From Rikenellaceae bacterium (GTDB lineage: Bacteria > Bacteroidota > Bacteroidia > Bacteroidales > UBA932): a stretch of DNA of 16,717 nucleotides. The DNA lies in the NCBI GenBank assembly GCA_900769735.1, contig CAAGHY010000006.1, positions 1 to 16,717 of the forward strand. Direction: 5' to 3'. This document shows, piece by piece, positions 8,027 through 13,969 of this stretch. The notes under the pieces were generated by a model. It saw only the letters and a list, made by a program, of their open reading frames with translations, was not told the DNA's origin and searched no databases. How positions within the stretch are numbered: position 1 is the stretch's first letter; the number at the start of each line of letters is the position of its first letter. The position numbers and the translations under genes are program-made.

Positions 8027-8329
8027 TTACCGTCCAAATTTATACAATATTTTACAAAATTTGGTTGCCAGCCTTATTATTTTCACATAACGCTCTCCTC
8101 CGCCCTCCTGCATAGCAGCAAGATCCGTTTCAATAACGGCAATGTCTCCGTAAAATTTCCTTTCCCTCAGCTCTTTGCTTCTGGAATTGTTTGCATAAAT
8201 CCGGCAGTCGCTTGAACAGTAAATCTTGTCTGCCCTCCCCATAATGGGTTTCCCGCAAACCGGGCAGAATCTCTCCTCCTCCTTATTTCCCGTTGCGCTA
8301 ACCTGTAATGTAAAATCTCTCTCCTTCAT
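8027..8329 (-). CDS. Small zinc-ribbon / treble-clef protein
   Basis: A 100-residue, charged, soluble protein with four cysteines placed to bind zinc: Cys22 and Cys25 in CPVC, and Cys38 and Cys42 in CSSDC. The context CPVCGKPI...KIYCSSDCR recalls the treble-clef ribbon of small DUF2116/YacG-like proteins, in which the finger often contacts DNA or protein. The C-terminal half is a basic-acidic helix region ending KFCKILYKFGR, with no recognised domain. There is no signal peptide. It is followed after 11 bases by the lipoprotein gene. The start at 8329 is preceded by GGGAAG at 8-13 bases. The role is unknown; regulation of this operon is only a guess. Confidence 0.8.
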   Translation of the reverse strand: MKERDFTLQVSATGNKEEERFCPVCGKPIMGRADKIYCSSDCRIYANNSRSKELRERKFYGDIAVIETDLAAMQEGGGERYVKIIRLATKFCKILYKFGR

Positions 8330-8350
8330 ATTTTCTTCCCGATAATTTCT

Positions 8351-8482
8351 TCATACCACCCTCCAGGCCCTGACTGACTTTCTCTTCCATTGGACTCTCT
8401 TTGGCAATTTTTTCCATTCAGTGGCGATGTAAAGGTACCCCTTTGCATCAGTAAACAGCGTAAATTTTTTCTTCTTGCGCAA
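8351..8482 (-). CDS. Candidate 43-residue basic protein with TTG start
   Basis: Reading leftward from a TTG at 8482, a short open frame encodes 43 residues: MRKKKKFTLFT, then DAKGYLYIATEW, then a Trp/Arg/Lys-rich tail ending RAWRVV before TGA at 8353-8351. The composition (aromatic residues, alternating strand-like pattern, strongly basic tail, no cysteine) looks more like a real small protein than the other frames here. The codons resemble those of the neighbouring genes. It ends 21 bases before the zinc-ribbon gene in the same direction, so it could be the first gene of that operon. Against it: there is no ATG in frame, the ribosome-binding site is weak (GGA about 10 bases upstream), and the frame is closed by a TAA just upstream. 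It may also be the remnant of a longer gene. I do not recognise the family. Confidence 0.42.
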   Translation of the reverse strand: MRKKKKFTLFTDAKGYLYIATEWKKLPKRVQWKRKSVRAWRVV

Positions 8483-8619
8483 TTTTTTGCTTTTTCCAAA
8501 AACGCCGTTTTACAAAAAAGCAAATTAATCGTTTATATGTGCATAATTAGGGTTTTATCCAGGAAAAAGTGCTTTGATTTGCAAGTGGAATTCCAAGAGG
8601 ACAGCAGAACGCATAACGG

Positions 8620-8627
8620 TAATTTTG
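8620..8627 (+). promoter_or_regulatory. Putative -7 element of the ssb promoter
   Basis: TAATTTTG matches the Bacteroidota TAnnTTTG element exactly. I see no TTG at the expected -33 distance. Transcription would start near 8634 and give a leader of about 65-70 bases before ssb. The overlap with a hairpin (8625-8655) leaves the assignment uncertain. Confidence 0.35.
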
Positions 8628-8655
8628 GCCGGTTGCCGTGTAAGTGCCGGGCCAG
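8625..8655 (+). other. GC-rich hairpin upstream of ssb
   Basis: TTGGCCGG (8625-8632) can pair with CCGGGCCAG (8647-8655), leaving one bulged G and a 14-base loop. It gives about eight base pairs, four to six of them G-C. It lies about 47 bases before the ssb start and has no U-tract after it, so it is not a normal terminator. It could be a leader structure or merely chance in a GC-rich patch. Confidence 0.3.
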
Positions 8656-8701
8656 GCATCTGTGTAGTGCTGCAGGTAGAAATATTAAAACTTGAAAGAT
8701 T

Positions 8702-9037
8702 ATGGAGAGATCGGTAAACAGAGTAGAACTGAAAGGAAGAGTGGGCCACGATGCCAAAATCCTTAAAGTTGAAAATGGAGGGACAGCGGCAAGGTTCACA
8801 CTTGCAACAAATGAAATCATCAAAGGACGCAATGATACCCTCAGGGAGGAGACCACCTGGCACAATATTGTTGCCTGGAGCAGGAAGGGTATGCCTGATT
8901 TTGACAAAATAAGGAAAGGGACTTTCATTACCGTTGAAGGAAAGATAAGGTATGTGAAATATACCAGTGCAAGCGGTGAGGAAAAAAGTATGACGGAGAT
9001 TCTGGCCCAGAAAATTATTATACCCCTTGTGGAGTGA
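8702..9037 (+). CDS. ssb: Single-stranded DNA-binding protein, short OB-fold form
   Basis: A 111-residue SSB-family protein. The OB-fold signatures are SVNRVELKGRVGHDAKI at the N-terminus, FTLATNE at residues 38-44, TTWHNIVAW at residues 52-60, and GTFITVEGKIR near 79-89. It should bind single-stranded DNA during replication, repair or recombination. Unlike housekeeping SSB, which carries a long flexible tail ending in an acidic tip such as DDDIPF, this protein stops after the OB fold (IIIPLVE). The tip that recruits partner enzymes is therefore absent. It may be a second SSB paralogue rather than the main one. The stop codon is 47 bases before the cysS start, and a separate -7 element lies between them. 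Confidence 0.9.
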   Translation: MERSVNRVELKGRVGHDAKILKVENGGTAARFTLATNEIIKGRNDTLREETTWHNIVAWSRKGMPDFDKIRKGTFITVEGKIRYVKYTSASGEEKSMTEILAQKIIIPLVE

Positions 9038-9055
9038 TATTAACTTATTTCTCAC

Positions 9056-9063
9056 TATCTTTG
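9056..9063 (+). promoter_or_regulatory. -7 element of the cysS promoter
   Basis: TATCTTTG matches TAnnTTTG exactly. Transcription would start near 9070, about 15 bases before the cysS ATG at 9085. The nearest upstream TTG (9027-9029) is 26 bases away, farther than usual, so the -33 part is poor. The element lies in the gap after ssb and gives cysS its own promoter in addition to any read-through. Confidence 0.5.
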
Positions 9064-9084
9064 CAGGATATAAATGCTTTAGAA

Positions 9085-10584
9085 ATGGAAAAGGTAAGAG
9101 AGATTCAGATTTACAATACATTAAGCAGGAGAAAAGAGGTGTTTGAGCCTGTAACTCCAGGTATGGTAGGCCTTTATGTTTGTGGTCCTACAGTTTATGG
9201 TGATGCACACCTTGGACACGCAAGACCTGGCGTTACTTATGATGTCCTTACACGTCTGTTCAGACATCTTGGATATAAGGTGAGATACGTGAGGAACATT
9301 ACTGACGTAGGACACCTTGAGAGTGATTCAGACAACGGTGAAGACAAGATAGCAAAGAAGGCAAGACTTGAGCAGCTGGAGCCGATGGAGGTTGTACAGT
9401 ATTACACCCTGCGTTTCCACGATGCAATGAAAAAGCTCAACAACTGCCCTCCAAGCATTGAGCCAAGAGCTTCCGGACACATCATTGAGCAGATTGCCCT
9501 TGTTCAGGAAATCCTTAAGAACGGTTATGCATACGAGAGCAACGGTTCCGTTTACTTTGATGTAAAGGAGTACAACAAAAGACACAACTACGGTGTGCTG
9601 TCGGGAAGAAATCTTGATGATATGATTTCTAATACCAGGGCCCTTGACGGACAGGATGACAAACATTCTCCGGCAGATTTTGCCCTTTGGAAGAAAGCTT
9701 CTCCTGAGCACATTATGAGATGGCCTTCACCTTGGAGTGACGGTTTCCCAGGATGGCACCTTGAGTGCTCTGCTATGAGTGCAAAATATCTTGGCGAGGA
9801 GTTTGACATTCACGGTGGCGGTATGGACCTGATGTTCCCTCACCACGAGTGCGAGCTTGCACAGAATACCGCTTCAAGAGGCAAAGGTGGTGTGAGATAT
9901 TGGATGCACAACAATATGATTACCATCAAAGGTCAGAAAATGGGCAAGTCATTGGGTAACTTCATCACTTTGGATGAGCTGTTTACAGGAAACAATGCGG
10001 TTCTTGAGCAGGCATATTCTCCAATGACCATCAGATTCTTCATTCTGCAGGCTCACTACAGAAGCACTTTGGATTTCAGCAATGAGGCTTTGCAGGCAGC
10101 TGAGAGAGGTTTGAAGAGAATGCTTCAGGCAGCCAAAGATGTTAAGGAGCTTAAAGTTGCAGAAAATGCACCTGCTGATATTGCAAAAGAGATAGCTCAG
10201 ATTAAGGAGAATGTTTATTTGGCATTGTGTGATGACCTTAACACTCCAATTGCCCTTTCACATCTGTTTGATGCTGTAAGGATAGTGAATATGGTTAAGG
10301 ACGGCAAACAGGTAATTTCGCAGCAGGATAAGGAGACCCTTGAGTTCCTTCTTACCACCATAACAACTGATGTTTTGGGCGTAGCTGCAGAGCAGGAGGT
10401 TGATGCTGCAGACAACGGTGTTGCCAAAGTAATGGATGCCCTTGTAAATATGGTGCTTGAGGAGCGTAAAGCTGCAAAAGCAAATAAAGATTGGGCCAAA
10501 TCAGACAAAATCAGAGATGACCTCAAAGCTATTGGTGTCCTTATCAAAGATACCAAAGACGGCGTTGAGTGGACTTTGGAATAA
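9085..10584 (+). CDS. cysS: Cysteinyl-tRNA synthetase
   Basis: A 499-residue class I aminoacyl-tRNA synthetase that charges tRNA-Cys with cysteine in the cytoplasm. The HIGH-type signature is HLGH at residues 42-45 in GDAHLGHARPGV, and the KMSKS loop is KMGKS at 285-289. The zinc site that recognises cysteine is complete: Cys33, Cys228, His253 and Glu257, with the same spacing as in E. coli CysS. The C-terminal helical tRNA-binding part ends near DDLKAIGVLIKDTKDGVEW. I place the start at 9085 (MEKVREIQIYNT). An in-frame ATG at 9034 would overlap ssb and run through the promoter. The protein is about 40 residues longer than E. coli CysS, mostly through insertions in the middle and C-terminal parts. 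The next gene follows after 16 bases. Confidence 0.97.
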   Translation: MEKVREIQIYNTLSRRKEVFEPVTPGMVGLYVCGPTVYGDAHLGHARPGVTYDVLTRLFRHLGYKVRYVRNITDVGHLESDSDNGEDKIAKKARLEQLEPMEVVQYYTLRFHDAMKKLNNCPPSIEPRASGHIIEQIALVQEILKNGYAYESNGSVYFDVKEYNKRHNYGVLSGRNLDDMISNTRALDGQDDKHSPADFALWKKASPEHIMRWPSPWSDGFPGWHLECSAMSAKYLGEEFDIHGGGMDLMFPHHECELAQNTASRGKGGVRYWMHNNMITIKGQKMGKSLGNFITLDELFTGNNAVLEQAYSPMTIRFFILQAHYRSTLDFSNEALQAAERGLKRMLQAAKDVKELKVAENAPADIAKEIAQIKENVYLALCDDLNTPIALSHLFDAVRIVNMVKDGKQVISQQDKETLEFLLTTITTDVLGVAAEQEVDAADNGVAKVMDALVNMVLEERKAAKANKDWAKSDKIRDDLKAIGVLIKDTKDGVEWTLE

Positions 10585-10600
10585 TCAATAAAAACAGTTT

Positions 10601-10969
10601 ATGAAGAGATACCTTGCGTGCCTGATTGCTTTGACGGTTGCCCTGTTGGCAATCGGGAGCACTCCTGTTCTGCAGGAAGGCGCGCAGGAGTCCCTTTATG
10701 ATATCAATCATACAGAATCTCTGTATCACCACACCCAGTGTGAGCTTTCAGCGTCATTCGGTCACGCAATGGCGTATGCAGAGAATTATACAACGGTTCA
10801 GTCTGTAACTGCAACCAACTATTCTCCCCGTTCCGGTTATTCAACCGTTTCAATAGGGGGAAATATCCCGTCACCGTCGTTCAACGGTCATAATGTGGAG
10901 CATAAAAGTGTTCCAACAGCTGGACATCCGTACAGGTTCAGCGCAAAGCTCTATGTTCTTAGAGTATAG
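10601..10969 (+). CDS. Exported protein of unknown function
   Basis: A 122-residue protein with no family I recognise. Residues 1-20 form a good signal sequence or single membrane anchor (MKRYLACLIALTVALLAIGS). The rest is polar and rich in Ser, Thr, Tyr, His and Asn, with few charged residues and little helical pattern; the tail ends YRFSAKLYVLRV. A single Cys follows the signal region (near residue 47), so a lipoprotein is unlikely. It begins 16 bases after cysS and probably shares its transcript. After its stop at 10969, one arm of a 15-bp inverted repeat starts at 10972. The codon use looks ordinary. Low complexity and short length make it hard to place; a rapidly evolving envelope protein is possible. 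Confidence 0.7.
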   Translation: MKRYLACLIALTVALLAIGSTPVLQEGAQESLYDINHTESLYHHTQCELSASFGHAMAYAENYTTVQSVTATNYSPRSGYSTVSIGGNIPSPSFNGHNVEHKSVPTAGHPYRFSAKLYVLRV

Positions 10970-10971
10970 AC

Positions 10972-11139
10972 TTTTCAGTTTTAAATAAATGATGTTTCAG
11001 TAGGGTGGATGTGGTGTAAGCTGCCATATGTTCATCTGCTGGAATTTGTGTACATATCAGGATAGCTTTGAACAAGCCAGCCCTGTAGTGTGTATATATA
11101 TGGCACATAAACTTGATTATTGACATTTAAAACTGAAAA
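10972..11139. repeat. 168-bp segment bounded by perfect 15-bp inverted repeats
   Basis: TTTTCAGTTTTAAAT at 10972-10986 is the exact reverse complement of 11125-11139. The two arms enclose 138 bases and fill the intergenic gap almost fully: two bases separate the left arm from the stop codon at 10969, and two bases separate the right arm from the ATG at 11142. A -7-like TAGCTTTG (11063-11070), pointing toward the downstream gene, sits inside. I see no ORF inside and no direct duplication next to the arms. Options are an invertible promoter, a small non-autonomous element, or a long-range stem in a read-through transcript. The arms are AT-rich, so chance cannot be dismissed. Confidence 0.55.
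11063..11070 (+). promoter_or_regulatory. Putative promoter -7 element within the inverted-repeat segment
   Basis: TAGCTTTG fits TAnnTTTG exactly. A TTTG at 11045-11048 lies 14 bases upstream, shorter than the usual distance. Transcription would start near 11077 and leave a leader of about 65 bases before the gene at 11142. I found no matching element on the opposite strand of the segment, so if the segment inverted, this promoter would point away from the membrane-protein gene. Confidence 0.4.
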
Positions 11140-11141
11140 TT

Positions 11142-11597
11142 ATGAATATAGAAGATATTATCAAAAGCGATGAGCTTGTTGTTGAGGTAAAGGAAAAACC
11201 ACTTGTACATACATTCATATTGGTTGCGGCGGCAGTTTTGGCCTACACTTCCACATTGTTCCCTGAAAGTGAGAATATGGGATTTGCAATGACCGTTGTT
11301 GCTGTCATTGTTTCCCTTATGGGTTTGAAAGGAATCATCTGGCCAAAGAGGTATTACAGATATAAGCCTACAAAAGAGAAAATAGTAAGGAAAGAGTACT
11401 ATTTTGACATTAACCAGGCCACTGAGGTGAAGCGATGTATTGGTGCAGACAATGCAATGCTTTGCATTGAAATGATGGAGGCTCTGCCACAAACCGGCAA
11501 AACAAGCCTAAGGGTAATCATCTATGCAACAAACAGCGGAAGCTATTTGAGATCACAGATGCAGAAATATGTTCCTTATGAATATGTCCCTATGTAA
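11142..11597 (+). CDS. Two-helix membrane protein of unknown function
   Basis: A 151-residue protein with two predicted transmembrane helices at about residues 21-40 and 46-66, joined by a short loop (PESEN). Residues 1-20 are acidic (MNIEDIIKSDELVVEV). The region after the second helix starts with the basic stretch WPKRYYRYKPTKEK, which by the positive-inside rule suggests that both ends are cytoplasmic. The C-terminal 85 residues form a soluble alpha/beta-like part with two cysteines (CIGADNAMLC). I do not recognise the family. No strong Shine-Dalgarno is seen; the bases just upstream are the right arm of the inverted repeat. The gene ends before a strong terminator. Confidence 0.8.
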   Translation: MNIEDIIKSDELVVEVKEKPLVHTFILVAAAVLAYTSTLFPESENMGFAMTVVAVIVSLMGLKGIIWPKRYYRYKPTKEKIVRKEYYFDINQATEVKRCIGADNAMLCIEMMEALPQTGKTSLRVIIYATNSGSYLRSQMQKYVPYEYVPM

Positions 11598-11636
11598 AAG
11601 GGCTTATTAATAAATCAGTAGTGTTAAATAGGTTGT

Positions 11637-11672
11637 AAAAAAGGAGGGTGTCCCGTGACGGGCACCCTCCTT
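11637..11672. terminator. Bidirectional rho-independent terminator
   Basis: AAGGAGGGTG (11641-11650) pairs perfectly with CACCCTCCTT (11663-11672), and CCCG/CGGG extends the stem inward past one bulged T around a TGA loop. On the - strand the stem is followed by six U residues (11642-11637), which makes it a strong terminator for the leftward S9 peptidase gene ending at 11688. On the + strand it follows the membrane-protein gene, with a weaker downstream tract (TTCCATATTT). It lies between two convergent transcripts. Confidence 0.9.
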
Positions 11673-11687
11673 CCATATTTGAACATA

Positions 11688-13895
11688 TTATTTGCAATAT
11701 TTGTCCAACCAGCCAAAGAACTCCCTGTTCCAGTGGATTGAGTTCTGTGGTTTAAGAATCCAGTGATTCTCCTCTGGGAAAAGAAGCAGCTTGCTCTCAA
11801 CACCCATCATACGTGCAGCGTTGAATGCAGCCATTCCCTGGTCAACAGGAACGCGGTAGTCCATCTCACCGTGGGTGATAAGGATAGGGGTGTTCCAGTT
11901 TTTGATAAGTGTATGAGGTGAGTTGCTGTAGTGGCGTTTTGCAACAGGGTTGTTGTCCCAAGGTGCACCGCCGTTATCCCAAGTTGGGAACCACATCTCC
12001 TCTGTCATCATATACATATGCTCCTGGTTGAAGATACCTGCGTGTGCAATAAGGGCAGAGAATCTGTTCTCGTGGATACCTGCAAGATAATAAACTGAGT
12101 ATCCGCCGTAGCTTGCACCTGTAGCTGCAACTTTACCTACATAAGGCTCTTTCTTCATATTGTCTACAGCCTTCAAGTAATCCTGCATATTCAAACCGCA
12201 GTAGTCACCTGAAATCTGCTCGCACCAAGGCTGTCCGAATGCTGTTGTACCTCTTCTGTTAGGAAGGATTACAATGTAACCCTGTGAAGCCATAAGCCTA
12301 TAGTTCCATCTTGTAGAGAAACCCTGGCTGATAGTACCCTGAGGGCCACCCAAGCACATAAGGATAGCTGGATATTTCTTGGTTTTGTCAAAATGAGGAG
12401 GATAAAGGATCCAAGTGTGAAGTTTTTTGCCGTCAACTGTAGTCATCCATCTCTGCTCAACAAGAGGCTGGTCCATTTTGTCCAAAGTAGCCTTGTTCTC
12501 TGCAGTAAGCTCCTTGAACTCGCCAGTAGCAGGATTAACTGTAACAATCTCTGCAGGACGCATCATACAGGTATTTGTAGTGATGATCTCCTTAACTTCA
12601 CCAATCTCGTCAGCCACAAGAACCGGGCTGTTGAAATCAAAGATAGCCTCTGAAGAGGTGATTCTTCTGATGCCGTTACCGTATGAAGCAGGAAGATAAC
12701 CTGTACCCTCATTATCCTCAATTGGCAAACCAACCACCTTGTTCACATCAACAACAAACAAAGCTGTAAGGGCATTCACGCAAGAGTTGAAATAGATCTT
12801 GTCTGATTTAGGAGCCCAAGCAATACCGTCCACATTGTATTTGTAGTCTGTGGTAAGCTCTTTCATAAACGGACGGAAATCTTTGGTACCCAAGTTAGCA
12901 AGAACCTTGTCCATATCAATTACAAACAATCTGTTCTTGTCAGCCTCATAACCGTCTCTCTCCATACTCAAGAAAGCAAGCTGTTTGCCGTCCGGTGAGA
13001 AAAGAGGTGCAGTGTCATAACCCATCATACCTGCAGTAAGGTTCTGGGTAGCACCGGTCTCAACATTGTAAAGGTAAATGTCTGTATTTGTAGAGAAAGC
13101 ATAATCCCTTCCTGCAAGTTTTCTGCAAGAATATGCAATATATTTTCCATCAGGGCTCCAGCTGAGCTGCTCCAAACCGCCAAAAGGAAGTGTAGGCAAC
13201 TCAAACATCTTCTCAGGGCTCTCAGGATTAGCAGTGTCGCCTGCAAGGATATCTGTAGCCTCACCAACATTTGCACCTGTAAAATCAGCAACATAAGTGT
13301 GAGGAACCTCCTCCACAAAATGATCCCAATGTCTGTACATCAAATCTGTATATGTTCTTCCCGATGATTTTTTCAAGTCTGGGTAAACATCAGTAGGTTT
13401 AACGGCAGCCTTTACGCTCTTTACAAACATAATCTTGTTGCCTGCAGGAGAAAGCTCAAAACCCTCCATTCCCTCACCGCCTGCAACCTCAGCCTCAGCT
13501 GAAAGGGTTGTGCCGTTAAGGGTAGCGGTGTAAAGTTTGCCGCCTCTCATATAAACAATCTGAGAATCGTTAATCCAGCGTGCATTTGACTCGCTCTTAG
13601 GGGTGCTGGTAATCTTAACGTTGTTTGAACCATCAAGATTCATAACATAAAGCTCCCTGTTGCCCTTGTTCTGCTCAATGCTGGTATATGTTACTCCGTA
13701 AAGGATTCTTGAACCGTCGGGAGAAAGCTGAGGGTCACCCACTTTGCCCAACTGGTGCATAATCTCAGGAGTGTACTGTCCGTTCTCAACTTTAATCTCC
13801 TGTTTTGTAATCATTGGCTCAGAGGCTGTATCATTGCCGCCACAACCGCATAATGCAGCCGCCATAATCATAACTGGTATAAAATGTTTTTTCAT
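11688..13895 (-). CDS. S9C-family dipeptidyl-peptidase (DPP5-like) lipoprotein
   Basis: A 735-residue serine peptidase of the prolyl oligopeptidase clan. The C-terminal alpha/beta hydrolase domain shows the full triad: Ser595 in GASYGGYS, Asp679 in HGEMDYRVP and His711 in EENHWILKP. The spacing and motifs resemble those of the DPP5 enzyme of Porphyromonas gingivalis, which removes dipeptides from N-termini. Residues about 45-450 form a WD40/PD40-like beta-propeller with repeated SPDG strands (LSPDGSRILYG, WSPDGKYIAYS, FSPDGKQLAFL). The N-terminus is a lipoprotein signal with LCGC ending at Cys18, so the enzyme is probably envelope-anchored, facing the periplasm. It is the second gene of a leftward pair, 74 bases after the larger S9 peptidase. 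Exact substrate preference (hydrophobic P1 residue in DPP5) is inferred from the family. Confidence 0.93.
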   Translation of the reverse strand: MKKHFIPVMIMAAALCGCGGNDTASEPMITKQEIKVENGQYTPEIMHQLGKVGDPQLSPDGSRILYGVTYTSIEQNKGNRELYVMNLDGSNNVKITSTPKSESNARWINDSQIVYMRGGKLYTATLNGTTLSAEAEVAGGEGMEGFELSPAGNKIMFVKSVKAAVKPTDVYPDLKKSSGRTYTDLMYRHWDHFVEEVPHTYVADFTGANVGEATDILAGDTANPESPEKMFELPTLPFGGLEQLSWSPDGKYIAYSCRKLAGRDYAFSTNTDIYLYNVETGATQNLTAGMMGYDTAPLFSPDGKQLAFLSMERDGYEADKNRLFVIDMDKVLANLGTKDFRPFMKELTTDYKYNVDGIAWAPKSDKIYFNSCVNALTALFVVDVNKVVGLPIEDNEGTGYLPASYGNGIRRITSSEAIFDFNSPVLVADEIGEVKEIITTNTCMMRPAEIVTVNPATGEFKELTAENKATLDKMDQPLVEQRWMTTVDGKKLHTWILYPPHFDKTKKYPAILMCLGGPQGTISQGFSTRWNYRLMASQGYIVILPNRRGTTAFGQPWCEQISGDYCGLNMQDYLKAVDNMKKEPYVGKVAATGASYGGYSVYYLAGIHENRFSALIAHAGIFNQEHMYMMTEEMWFPTWDNGGAPWDNNPVAKRHYSNSPHTLIKNWNTPILITHGEMDYRVPVDQGMAAFNAARMMGVESKLLLFPEENHWILKPQNSIHWNREFFGWLDKYCK

Positions 13896-13922
13896 GTATT
13901 GATATTTGACATATAATGGAGA

Positions 13923-13957
13923 AACCCGGTTACTGGTATTTATGCCGGTAACCGAGT
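13923..13957 (-). other. Stem-loop between the two S9 peptidase genes
   Basis: CGGTTACTGGT (13927-13937) can pair with GCCGGTAACCG (13944-13954) through 11 pairs including two G-U, and AAC/GTT extends it past one C-A mismatch. In the direction of transcription (-) it comes 12 bases after the stop of the larger S9 gene and is followed only by GGGTTTCTCC, a poor U-tract. It could be a weak or partial terminator, or an element protecting the upstream mRNA. No clear TAnnTTTG element lies between it and the next start, so the downstream gene may depend on read-through. Confidence 0.5.
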
Positions 13958-13969
13958 TCCGTAGGTTAA

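Larger units (their letters stand above)
8483..8701. other. Divergent intergenic region between the zinc-ribbon operon and ssb
   Basis: These 219 bases separate the leftward operon from the rightward ssb-cysS unit and should carry both promoters. For the right side, TAATTTTG at 8620-8627 is a perfect -7 match. For the left side the best string is TTAATTTG (reverse strand of 8521-8528), one base off consensus and without a clear -33 element. A GC-rich hairpin lies at 8625-8655. No longer ORF with protein-like composition is seen in either direction. Confidence 0.5.

Noticed and set aside
8326..8523. A leftward 65-codon frame overlapping the start of the zinc-ribbon gene
   Set aside because: Its composition (scattered Cys, Ser, Gly and Asn with no pattern) is less protein-like than the 43-codon frame in the same place, it also needs a TTG start, and it overlaps the zinc-ribbon start codon.
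9034..9084. Upstream in-frame ATG that would extend cysS by 17 residues
   Set aside because: It overlaps the ssb stop and runs through the TATCTTTG promoter element; the family N-terminus fits the ATG at 9085.
8533..9121. Long leftward frames opposite ssb (131 and 188 codons)
   Set aside because: They are antisense to ssb and the cysS start, whose frames have clear family motifs; the leftward translations show no domain and look like shadows.
10972..11139. Insertion sequence or transposon reading of the inverted-repeat segment
   Set aside because: At 168 bp it is too short for a transposase, and no target-site duplication is seen next to the arms; kept only as a MITE alternative, not as a called mobile element.
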